From DATJBF01 sp035516795 (GTDB taxonomy: Bacteria; Verrucomicrobiota; Verrucomicrobiia; Palsa-1439), in NCBI GenBank assembly GCA_035516795.1, contig DATIZX010000076.1, forward strand, positions 1 through 64,000: 64,000 nt of DNA, read 5' to 3'. How positions within the stretch are numbered: the stretch's first letter is position 1; every line of letters begins with the position of its first letter. The position numbers and the translations under genes were made by a program. Shown here piece by piece: positions 45,008 to 52,426 of the stretch. Under the pieces are notes generated by a model. It did no database searches and had not been told where the DNA came from. It saw only the letters and a list, made by a program, of their open reading frames with translations.

Positions 45008-46288
45008 CTAGTTGTTCTTGGGTTCCTTGACCAAATCCCAGGAATGTTCGACCAATGCCGTGGAGTATTCGATTGACGGCATGAACGCCGTCGCAAAAAA
45101 AACACTCGACTCAACGTCGAACACACAGGCGGTAGGCACCCAATCCAATTGGTTGATGTGATCCTCAGCCAGCACGGCGATTTTGTACTGTCCCTGCGGC
45201 AAAGGCAATTTGGGAATCCGGCAGATCACCTGACCGCGACCGTGCGCGAGCCGGAACCGCTTGCCTTCGGCGTCCATGTTGCAGTGTGTGACGGCAATGC
45301 CGATGTGGTTGAAAATGGTGAGCATGAATTGCACCTGTGCGAGTTCCTCTTGTGTCTCAAATTCCAGCACGATGTCGATCGGATGGCCCGACACTGGCAG
45401 AGCGGTGCGCCCACCGGTTTCATTGCGAAGATATGCCGCCACGAACCGCAGACGACCATCGCCGCTACGCCGCTGCGCATACCGCAAATTGGTCGACTCC
45501 TGCCGCACGATGCTGGCAAGATATTCCTGGGTAGCTTGGCGAGCCGTCCCGCGGCTGATCAGCCGTCCCTGATCCAGGATAATCGCGGTAGGACAAAGCT
45601 CCATAATGGCGCCCATGTTATGGCTCACAAACAGTACTGTCCGGCCTTGCCTGGCAACGTCATCCATCTTGCCGAGGCATTTCTTTTGAAACGCGGCATC
45701 GCCCACAGCCAGGACTTCGTCCACAAGGAGGATTTCGCTTTCCAGATGGGCCGCTACCGCAAACGCCAATCGCATGTACATGCCACTCGAATAATGCTTT
45801 ACCGGCGTGTCGAGGAATTTCTCCAACTCAGCGAACGCAACCATTTCGTCGAATTTCCGATTAATCTCCTGGCGGCGCATCCCGAGAATTGCGCCGTTTA
45901 GGTAAATGTTCTCGCGTCCCGTCAATTCCGGATGAAACCCGGTGCCGACCTCGAGCAAACTGCCTACGCGTCCCTTGAGACAAACACGTCCGGTTGTCGG
46001 CTCGGTGATCCGCGCAAGAACTTTCAGCAGCGTGCTTTTGCCGGCACCGTTGCGGCCGATGATGCCCACCACATCGCCGCGCTTTACCTCAAACGAAACG
46101 TCCCGCAAGGCCCAGATTTCGTTGGGCAGCTCATCGTTCGCGTGGCCGTTCCAAGCGGCAGCAACGCGCCTAAATGGCGTCGTCACCGCTTGCATCAGGG
46201 AATCGCGCAAGGTGACGTAACGTTCCTTTCGCGTACCGAGGCGAAACCGTTTGGTGAGATTCTCGACGCGTATGGCCGTTTGGCTCAT
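45008..46288 (-). CDS. wzt: Polysaccharide ABC exporter ATPase (Wzt), first system
   Basis: 426 residues from the ATG at 46288, four bases after the wzm stop; a long upstream open extension lies in wzm and is rejected. Walker A GRNGAGKST near 80, KHYSSGMYMRLAFAVA near 167 and LLVDEVLAVGDAAF near 190. RGRVGSLLEVGTGFHPELT-type spacing is conserved with the second system. From about 260 the sequence forms a separate C-terminal domain (LEFETQEELAQVQFMLTIF, KLPLPQGQYKIAVLAEDH), a Wzt-type substrate-recognition domain that differs from the second system's tail. Confidence 0.93.
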   Translation of the reverse strand: MSQTAIRVENLTKRFRLGTRKERYVTLRDSLMQAVTTPFRRVAAAWNGHANDELPNEIWALRDVSFEVKRGDVVGIIGRNGAGKSTLLKVLARITEPTTGRVCLKGRVGSLLEVGTGFHPELTGRENIYLNGAILGMRRQEINRKFDEMVAFAELEKFLDTPVKHYSSGMYMRLAFAVAAHLESEILLVDEVLAVGDAAFQKKCLGKMDDVARQGRTVLFVSHNMGAIMELCPTAIILDQGRLISRGTARQATQEYLASIVRQESTNLRYAQRRSGDGRLRFVAAYLRNETGGRTALPVSGHPIDIVLEFETQEELAQVQFMLTIFNHIGIAVTHCNMDAEGKRFRLAHGRGQVICRIPKLPLPQGQYKIAVLAEDHINQLDWVPTACVFDVESSVFFATAFMPSIEYSTALVEHSWDLVKEPKNN

Positions 46289-46292
46289 CCGA

Positions 46293-47150
46293 TCAGACCG
46301 TATCTGCGAAAATCTTCTCCATGCGACGGAAATAAAAGGCGCCGATAACAAAGACGAGAACAGCCGCAAGCCCGGACACCCAAAGGATTGCTCCGGGCGC
46401 CGGTGCGCCAAGCAACGCCCAGCGAAATCCTTCGACCACGCCCGCCATCGGATTGAGGCCGTAGAGCGAACGCCATGGCTCGGGCAACAAGCTGCTCGGA
46501 TAGGCAATCGGCGTGCAGAAGAGCCAGGCTTGAATTAGAAAACTGACGGTGTGCCGTACATCACGATACCGCACGTTCATGGCTGACAGCCAAAATCCCA
46601 CTCCCAGCGATGTAATGAACGCCAATAGGAAAAACGCAGGGAGAAGAATGAGATGGATTGTCGGCCAAACGTGAAAGTACGCCATCATTCCAATCAACAC
46701 GATGAACGCCAGCAGGAAATCCACGGCGCCTGAAAGGACGGCGGAAATCGGCACAATCAGCCGCGGAAAATAAACTTTCTTGATCAGATTGGCATTGCCC
46801 ACGAGGCTTTCCGCCGCTCCAACAAGGCCGTTGGCGAAAAAATTCCAAGGGACCAACGCCGCATACGCAAAAATCGGATAGGGGAGACCGTCGGATGGAA
46901 TTTTTGCCAGCCGTCCAAAAAACAAGCTGAAAACGACCATGGTGAACACCGGCTGTAGAATGGCCCACGCAGCGCCCAGCGCAGTCTGCTTGTAGCGAAC
47001 CTTGATGTCGCGCCAGATCAGAAAGTAAAGCAACTCGCGAAATTCCCAAATCTCCTGCAACCGCAGGGATACCCACCCGCGCGACGGCTCGATTACAAGA
47101 TCGAAATCGGAATCAGGCGGATTCTGGATGACGCTGTTCAAGACTTTCAC
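46293..47150 (-). CDS. wzm: Polysaccharide ABC exporter permease (Wzm), first system
   Basis: 285 residues from a GTG at 47150, which gives nearly the same length as the 286-residue paralogue at 28141-29001; GGAAG lies 9 bases upstream. A long open frame further upstream has no coding character. YFLIWRDIKVRYKQTALGAAWAILQP, PYPIFAYAALVPWNFFANG, KVYFPRLIVPISAVLSG and NPMAGVVEGFRWALLG match Wzm. Hydrophobic helices: six. The paralogue is about 60% identical in the helices as judged by eye. Confidence 0.9.
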   Translation of the reverse strand: MKVLNSVIQNPPDSDFDLVIEPSRGWVSLRLQEIWEFRELLYFLIWRDIKVRYKQTALGAAWAILQPVFTMVVFSLFFGRLAKIPSDGLPYPIFAYAALVPWNFFANGLVGAAESLVGNANLIKKVYFPRLIVPISAVLSGAVDFLLAFIVLIGMMAYFHVWPTIHLILLPAFFLLAFITSLGVGFWLSAMNVRYRDVRHTVSFLIQAWLFCTPIAYPSSLLPEPWRSLYGLNPMAGVVEGFRWALLGAPAPGAILWVSGLAAVLVFVIGAFYFRRMEKIFADTV

Positions 47151-47245
47151 TTGGGCAGACTTCCGGTTAATCACGCGACAACTTCGACAAGCCTGCAAAG
47201 CTTGCGAACCAGAGGTTGATTGCGAATGGAGGCGTTCCTGCTGCG

Positions 47246-47803
47246 TCAGGAAGCGTCCACCAACTGCGAGCGACTGACGATCAAGCGCGCCTGACAACCG
47301 AGCGTAGATAACAGCACGGCCACGCGATCGCGGTCGCTCATTTCCTGCAAAACGACGGCCTGCAATCCGCGTAATGGTCCGTCGGCAATCTCGACGAGGT
47401 CGCCCGGTCGAAAACCGGGGCGGACCGTGACCACGTCGACGGCTTCGCCGGCCCATTCTTTGAGCTGTTCGATAATCCGCTCGTCGACAATTGTAGGCTT
47501 GCCGCCAAAACTGACCACGCCCACGACTTGCGGAGCGTATTGCACGGCGCGAAAGCTCTGGGACAGATTCAGACGACAAAAAACGTAGCGCGGGAATAAA
47601 GGTCCGATAACCCAACGCTTCACGCGGCGAATCGTCTTGAGGCGTTTGAGTCGAGGATAATACGTTTCCAGACCGAGGGATTCCCGGCAGTACTGCTCGG
47701 CACTGGCTTCCTTGCGCGGTCGCGTATGAACGCACAACCAGCCCGTTGTGTTGGGAAATGCTCCGTTCTGGGACGGGACCGCCGCCGGAGAGGCTGAAGA
47801 CAT
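47246..47803 (-). CDS. NusG/RfaH-type transcription antiterminator
   Basis: 185 residues from the ATG at 47803; a GTG five codons upstream is also possible. N-terminal NGN domain: GWLCVHTRPRKEASAEQYC (about 21-39), TYYPRLKRLKTIRRVKRW, GPLFPRYVFCRLNL (the paralogue hallmark PLFPRYVF) and QVVGVVSFGGKP. A C-terminal KOW domain includes GDLVEIADGPLRGLQAVVL. Specialised NusG paralogues (RfaH, UpxY, LoaP) bind paused polymerase at a leader signal and suppress termination over long operons. It lies third in this ~50 kb operon, which is how UpxY- and LoaP-type regulators are usually located. Confidence 0.9.
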   Translation of the reverse strand: MSSASPAAVPSQNGAFPNTTGWLCVHTRPRKEASAEQYCRESLGLETYYPRLKRLKTIRRVKRWVIGPLFPRYVFCRLNLSQSFRAVQYAPQVVGVVSFGGKPTIVDERIIEQLKEWAGEAVDVVTVRPGFRPGDLVEIADGPLRGLQAVVLQEMSDRDRVAVLLSTLGCQARLIVSRSQLVDAS

Positions 47804-47964
47804 GGCTTCGTTATTCACTGGTTATCGTTGTTCTCGGAGTCAGCGGTGGCGTCTGGGCACGCTGCCGCCATTCCGGTGCTTTCCTGTTTGTGCAACAAGA
47901 ACCCGGTTTTTCTGTTCCTTGGCCGGCCGACAGCCCGGCCATTTCAGCGCCTCATTCAATTACA

Positions 47965-50094
47965 TCAAGCGGCGCCGTTTCGCTTCCCCTTCTTGTGATA
48001 ATAGGAATAGCGGTACGGATAGTAATAGAATCCGTGCAATTCCTGATCGATGTTGTTCATGACGACTCCGACCAGCGGAGCGCCACACTCCCGCAGCTTC
48101 TGCATGGAGCGGGAAACAATCTCGCGACTCACTTTACCGAATCCAATGACGTAAACGACCCCTTTCACATGCGGCAACAGCAGGAGCGGATCGCTGACCG
48201 CAGTGACCGGCGGGCTGTCGATAATGACGCGATCATATTGCCGACAAGCTTCCTGGATGAGTTCTGCCAAACGGTCGGATCCAAGTAGTTCGGGCGCGTT
48301 GGGGGGTACGTCACCCACTTGAAGAACGTCCAGGTTCGGAATGTCGGTCGCCGCAACCACATCCTCCAGCTTCGAATGATTGGTCAAATACAACGAAAGT
48401 CCTTTGTCAGCACGGGAACGGAAGACCTTGTGTTGCACGGGATGATGCAGATCGCAATCGATCAATAAAGTCCGTTGCCGGTTGGAAGCGAAAGCGATCG
48501 CCAGGTTGGCAGACACGACCGATTTGCCTTCGCCGGGAGCTGTGCTGGTGACGAGCAACGATTTCGCGGCATTCAACTCTGGCTTCAGAGTGATGGTGGC
48601 CCGCAAATTTCGAAAGGCCTCGGCGGAAATGGAATGCGGCTGCAATTGGAGCACGCGGCCATTCTGGGTACCGTCGGGCAGCTCAATGCGCGGTACACCG
48701 GTCAGTAAGGGCAGGCCCAGCAAATCCACGTCCTCGTACGACTTAATCTTGTCGTCGAACGAATTCATCAGGAAGCTCAAACCCACCGCGGCTCCCAATC
48801 CCAAAATAACGCCCATCGCGAAATTACGCGTTTTTCTCGGTTTGAACGGCGCTCCGGGCACTTGCACCGGATCGACCAGCCGTATGTTGTTAGACTCCAG
48901 TTTGCCAGCGACACTGGCTTCCTTCATCCGCGTGAGGATCGCGTTATACATCTGGCTGTCCGCATCGGCATTGCGCTTCAACGTGTTGTACTCCGCCTGT
49001 TTGCTGTCCATTTGCAGCGCCTGCTGCTCCTGATCCTTGAGTGCGCCCTGCAAACTGTCCTCGTTAGCCTTCGCAAGGGAATATTGCGACTGCAGCGAAT
49101 TGACGACATCGTTGCAGGCGGCCAAGAGCCGGCCGTTGAGGGCCTTCAGCTCAGCTTGCAGAGCCACGATTAACGGATGCTGGTCTTTGTAGCGTTCGCG
49201 CAAGACGGCCAATTGCACTTGTTTCTCGCTCAATTGTTGACGGATGGCAGCCACCTTCGGGTTGCTCAGAATGGCTGGAATCTCCGTGACTTTGCGACCG
49301 TCTTCCAATTGCTTCTTCACCACATCCCAGTCAGCTTCAGCCGCGAGCCGCGTTTTCTCGGCTTGCGTAACGGCGGCGTTGAGTTCTTTGAGCTTGTCAA
49401 CAACGATGTCCTGCCGCTCTTCCACCGAAACCGCGTGAGAACGCTGCCGGTACTGGGCCAGAGCCGCTTCCGATTTTTCGAGCTTGGACCTGTATTCGTC
49501 TGCTTGCTGCTGTAACCAGCGGACGGCGTCGCTGGCTGCGGCCATTCGTCTATCGAGATTCTGTTTGATGTACTGCTGCGCCACGCCAGTGGCCAACAGC
49601 GCTGCCAATTGCGGGTCGGCGTTGTCTACATTAATGGCAATCAACCGGCTGCCGCGAATCGGCTCAACGCTGAGACAGCCTTGTAGCACACCCGCCAAAT
49701 CAGTATTGCCTCCGGCGCCGGCGAGAAATGCGGCGTTCTGGTCGAGCTTCAACGCTTGGACCACCAATTCGCATAACGTCCGGCTCTGGATGAGCTGCAT
49801 CTGCGTGTTCATGTACTCCTCGTCCCGTGTGTCGGAGGTCAATACGTCCTGGATGTTCAGAACCTTCACTGTATCGGAATCCACCTGGACGACAGCAGTG
49901 GCTCGATAAGTGGGAGTTTGCCGATAAGTCCAAACGACAGCACCGATGACCACTGTCAAAAACGCCGCCAGCGCCAGATATTTGTGTTCAACGAGAACAA
50001 CGAGGTATTGTTGCCACGGAAAACGTCGTTGTTGTGGGCGTCCGATCATCGGCCGGGGTGCCGTGGTAGAAATTGCAGGAAGGGTTGTTTGCAT
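47965..50094 (-). CDS. Wzc-type polysaccharide chain-length regulator and tyrosine autokinase
   Basis: 709 residues. An N-terminal Wzz-type domain sits between two membrane segments (about 35-55 and 405-425), with a long coiled coil between (near 180-390). The cytoplasmic BY-kinase has Walker A TAPGEGKS (518-525), Walker A' LLIDCDLHHP (near 543) and Walker B IIDSPPVTAVSDPLLL (near 625). A tyrosine-rich tail follows (FYYYPYRYSYYHKKG, near 688-702, seven Tyr). Autophosphorylation of that tail normally controls chain length and export together with Wza. It is eight bases downstream of the wza stop. Confidence 0.92.
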   Translation of the reverse strand: MQTTLPAISTTAPRPMIGRPQQRRFPWQQYLVVLVEHKYLALAAFLTVVIGAVVWTYRQTPTYRATAVVQVDSDTVKVLNIQDVLTSDTRDEEYMNTQMQLIQSRTLCELVVQALKLDQNAAFLAGAGGNTDLAGVLQGCLSVEPIRGSRLIAINVDNADPQLAALLATGVAQQYIKQNLDRRMAAASDAVRWLQQQADEYRSKLEKSEAALAQYRQRSHAVSVEERQDIVVDKLKELNAAVTQAEKTRLAAEADWDVVKKQLEDGRKVTEIPAILSNPKVAAIRQQLSEKQVQLAVLRERYKDQHPLIVALQAELKALNGRLLAACNDVVNSLQSQYSLAKANEDSLQGALKDQEQQALQMDSKQAEYNTLKRNADADSQMYNAILTRMKEASVAGKLESNNIRLVDPVQVPGAPFKPRKTRNFAMGVILGLGAAVGLSFLMNSFDDKIKSYEDVDLLGLPLLTGVPRIELPDGTQNGRVLQLQPHSISAEAFRNLRATITLKPELNAAKSLLVTSTAPGEGKSVVSANLAIAFASNRQRTLLIDCDLHHPVQHKVFRSRADKGLSLYLTNHSKLEDVVAATDIPNLDVLQVGDVPPNAPELLGSDRLAELIQEACRQYDRVIIDSPPVTAVSDPLLLLPHVKGVVYVIGFGKVSREIVSRSMQKLRECGAPLVGVVMNNIDQELHGFYYYPYRYSYYHKKGKRNGAA

Positions 50095-50101
50095 GGCAAT
50101 C

Positions 50102-50788
50102 CTAAAAGACGGATTCTGGCACGAAGACCACGTCGTCGGGAATCAGTTCGACATCTTTGCTGCTGTCGCCGCTGCTGATGATAGCGGCGACGTTCACGGT
50201 GATCTTCTTCTCGAGGCCGTTTTCGGTCCGAGAGATGCTGACCCGGCTGGGAGCTGCGATCGGCGTGAAGCCCCCAGCCCGAGCGATGGCCTGCAATAAC
50301 GTGAGTTTCTCATCCGCGGAGAAGTCGATTGCCCCCGGCGAGCGTACCTGCCCGAGAATGAAAACTCGGCGGCTGTTCGCCCGATCGACGAGCACGGAAA
50401 CCTGTGGATGCACCAGATAGTCGCGACCGAGCCGCTGTTTCAACAAATGCTCCGCTTCACTGACACTGAGCCCACCGACGAGAACCGCTCCCAGCATCGG
50501 GTAGTTGATCATTCCTTGAGTCGAAACGCGGGTCTTGACAGACAAATCGGGTTCGTTGAAGACATTGATTTGAAGAGTGTCCAACGGCTGGATCCGGTAG
50601 TCGGACGGCGAGGACGCAGATGTAGATGCCGCTTGTGCCGACGAGTGAACGACCGCCGACGATTCACTGGATGACGGGCCCGGCTGTATGACGCGGCTGC
50701 TCGAGTATGTTTCTGCGCAGGATACAAAACCGAGACAAAGCGCCAGGGAGATCATTAATCTCACCAGGGCACTAGCCGGCCCGTACAT
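50102..50788 (-). CDS. Polysaccharide export outer-membrane lipoprotein (Wza type)
   Basis: 228 residues from the ATG at 50788, chosen because AGAGGG lies seven bases upstream; an ATG ten codons earlier is weaker. Signal sequence with lipobox, cysteine at 24 (LCLGFVSC), so it is probably a lipoprotein. The poly-export domain follows: YRIQPLDTLQINVFNEPDLSVKTRVSTQG, then LLKQRLGRDYLVHPQVSVLV, RVFILGQVRSPGAIDFSADEKLTLLQAI (SLBB-like) and VVFVPESVF at the end. At about 230 residues it is shorter than E. coli Wza, with a single SLBB repeat. First gene of the locus after the promoter. Confidence 0.9.
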   Translation of the reverse strand: MYGPASALVRLMISLALCLGFVSCAETYSSSRVIQPGPSSSESSAVVHSSAQAASTSASSPSDYRIQPLDTLQINVFNEPDLSVKTRVSTQGMINYPMLGAVLVGGLSVSEAEHLLKQRLGRDYLVHPQVSVLVDRANSRRVFILGQVRSPGAIDFSADEKLTLLQAIARAGGFTPIAAPSRVSISRTENGLEKKITVNVAAIISSGDSSKDVELIPDDVVFVPESVF

Positions 50789-50889
50789 TTTGACACCCTC
50801 TATTCGACCCTTGGCCATGATTCTTCAGTTCGCTTGACTCAAAGCCCAACCCATTTCGCCTAGTGCTGCCGGGGATTTGATCGTGAACA

Positions 50890-50919
50890 GAACAGTTCGA
50901 CTTCGCAAGACGTCTGTTC
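50890..50919 (-). promoter_or_regulatory. Leader-RNA hairpin upstream of wza
   Basis: In the predicted leader the minus strand reads GAACAG at 50914-50919 and CTGTTC at 50890-50895, with an inner stem of CG/CG and CUU/AAG around a GCG loop. That gives about 11 pairs in three segments, interrupted by two small mismatched positions. It lies about 30-60 bases after the predicted transcription start. NusG paralogues of the LoaP kind act through a leader RNA hairpin, so this is a candidate target of the NusG-type protein encoded in the operon; that link is inferred. Confidence 0.4.
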
Positions 50920-50956
50920 CGATCCCCAAACTCCGGCATGCCACCTTTGCTGGCAA

Positions 50957-50985
50957 ATTATACTGAACAATGTGCCTTTTCACAA
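50957..50985 (-). promoter_or_regulatory. Putative sigma-70 promoter of the polysaccharide operon
   Basis: On the minus strand a perfect -10 TATAAT (50957-50962) lies 17 bases from TTGTGA (50980-50985), which matches four of six bases of the -35 consensus. Transcription would start near 50950 and leave a leader of about 160 bases before the wza start at 50788. It is the only convincing promoter seen for the whole minus-strand locus, but internal promoters cannot be excluded by eye. Confidence 0.55.
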
Positions 50986-51090
50986 TAGCGTCAATAGAAA
51001 ACGTGCCGGGCTCACATGCGCACAAGATCGGTAAGCCTCACGCGTTCGCAGTGCCCCGAATTATCTCATTATTATCCAGCGGGGCGCGTG

Positions 51091-51167
51091 CCAAATGGAT
51101 CGGTGAAGTGCCCTCCTTTTCAACAGTGAATCTCCTTGTGTAAGTTATTGACTACACGGAGGTTCAC
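51091..51167. repeat. Motif-plus-hairpin element, copy A
   Basis: Positions 51091-51116 carry the block CCAAATGG...TGAAGTGC.CTCC, shared (with two one-base gaps and one substitution) with 61427-61450. Nine bases on is an inverted repeat, arms 51126-51142 and 51153-51167, around a 10-base loop. It pairs at 15 positions, including one G-U, with a two-base bulge. The same order, block then hairpin, holds at copy B. It lies between the operon promoter and the decayed SGNH gene. I do not know its function. Confidence 0.45.
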
Positions 51168-51317
51168 GTTACCGCAATCCCAAGATTGCGCGACCATCTT
51201 GTCGCCAGTCCGCCGGCATTGTCCATATTGTGGTCACCGATGTTCGTGCCATGAACGAATTTGCTGGAGGGCGAGCGTTCCACAAAAGCAAAACTCCCGG
51301 ACGGTTCCGCTCCGAGT

Positions 51318-52037
51318 TCATTCTGCTGACTCTGAAATCAGTCGGAACGTCCGGTCGCGATTTGTGATCACAATTGTGCAGTTAGCGAGCGCGCGAGAAT
51401 CGCCCTTCGAGAGCATAGATGTATTGTAGCGCGGTGCTGTGTGTGGGATCAAGTTGTAAGGCTCTGCGGAATGACGCCAAGGCTTGTTCTCTTTTGCCCT
51501 GTCCGGCAAACACAACACCGAGTAACGAATGTGCCGGGACGAAATCGGGCCGCTCATTTCGTTGTTGCCCATGTAGATCACGGAAAGGTCGCCATCGTGC
51601 GCGATGGGCAGAATTATGTTCGAATTAATTGCTGTTATCGCCACGCAAATGACTTGAAATCGCGTGTCCGGAAATCGCTCGCTCAAGAGTACTTGCAGGG
51701 ACCGGCCAACGCCGTAACTCATATCCGGATCGCCGAGGGCCGCGGATTCGCCGAAAAGAAAAATCCGGTACGAACCCGGGCCTTTCGTGGCGGCGATCCG
51801 TTGCGGCATGGGAGTGCGAACCAGTGGCAGCGGAGCAAGCCGATAATCGAACGCCAGATTTGGGACGTAAAAGTTCCGGCCGGCGGTTTTCGCGGGAAGG
51901 AAGAAGTCGGTGGGATAACCATATCCCGCTACTGGCAGTCCCAATTCCATCGCGCCAAGAATCACTAGCGGCACGCCGAACATTGTCAGGAGCCGCAACG
52001 CCCCCCGACGACCGGGTGAAAGACTTCGGTGGCTCAC
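51318..52037 (-). pseudogene. Decayed SGNH-hydrolase/TPR gene with an internal deletion and frameshift
   Basis: The first ~160 residues from the GTG at 52037 are a membrane-anchored SGNH-type protein. There is an N-terminal hydrophobic anchor (LVILGAMELGLPVAGY), the catalytic-Ser region RIFLFGESAALGDPD (near 91) and VIYMGNNEM near 160. Directly after, from about 51555 down to a TAA at 51382-51384, the coding sense continues in a different frame. It reads RPDFVPAHSLLGVVFAGQGK and then REQALASFRRALQLDP, which is a TPR repeat. The middle of the gene (the rest of the SGNH domain and most TPRs) is missing. Only remnants persist, so the gene is inactive. Confidence 0.75.
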
Positions 52038-52426
52038 GCTACGAGGTGCGGGCGACTGTGATGGCCCGCGTTATACGTGGCAACACCGGAGTCAGGGAAT
52101 TCGGGCAAGTCCGTTATCTGGGCCTTAACGTGCATCGCACCAATTTGTGGAATGGAAGGAATCATCAGATTTCATACTTCATGAGCGTTACTGGTTCCAG
52201 CCACATCGCGAGTCCGCCCGGCTCAAGCGCCGCCTTTCAAGGGTAACGCGTATTCTTTCCCCCTTTCGCCAAAACTGAAGTTGAAATGCTTAACTTCACT
52301 ACGCAGCAAATAATCCAAGGGCTTTGATCGATTAAAAGGATAAGTTAAATTTGTGCCTCCCCGTATAGTGAGCTATTGTCGCTGCGGTCGTTTCTGTTCA
52401 ACTGGTATGGTGCATCGGGAGCCTGA
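52038..52426. other. Intergenic region between divergent genes, with a possible plus-strand promoter
   Basis: No coding frame is supported. A weak promoter for the plus strand is TTGATC (52324-52329) with TAAATT (52346-52351) at a 16-base spacing, about 75 bases before the start at 52427. A small inverted repeat TGAAGTT (52276-52282) / AACTTCA (52292-52298) lies just upstream and could be an operator. Both are suggestions from pattern alone. Confidence 0.3.

Larger units (their letters stand above)
50789..51317. other. Intergenic region between wza and the decayed SGNH gene
   Basis: This ~530-base stretch has no gene I can support. It holds the operon promoter, the leader hairpin and the motif-plus-hairpin element listed separately. 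A 97-codon plus-strand frame at 51136-51429 with a CPYCGHRCSC stretch crosses the hairpin and the decayed gene. It has no recognisable family and I do not accept it. A short minus-strand frame begins TTG AAA AGG after an AAGGAG within the repeat element and is too short (20 codons) to judge. Confidence 0.5.

Noticed and set aside
47811..47942. 43-codon minus-strand frame between wzc and the NusG-like gene, with GAGG seven bases before its ATG
   Set aside because: Pro- and Arg-rich, no family, and its hairpin-forming GGCCGG sequence may be the reason it is open; too little to call.
51362..51373. Perfect 12-base palindrome TTGTGATCACAA
   Set aside because: CRP-type sites need a spacer between the half-sites; the palindrome lies inside the tail of a decayed gene.
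51136..51429. 97-codon plus-strand frame with a CPYCGHRCSC stretch
   Set aside because: Overlaps the hairpin element and the decayed SGNH gene; no zinc-finger transposase or other family could be recognised.
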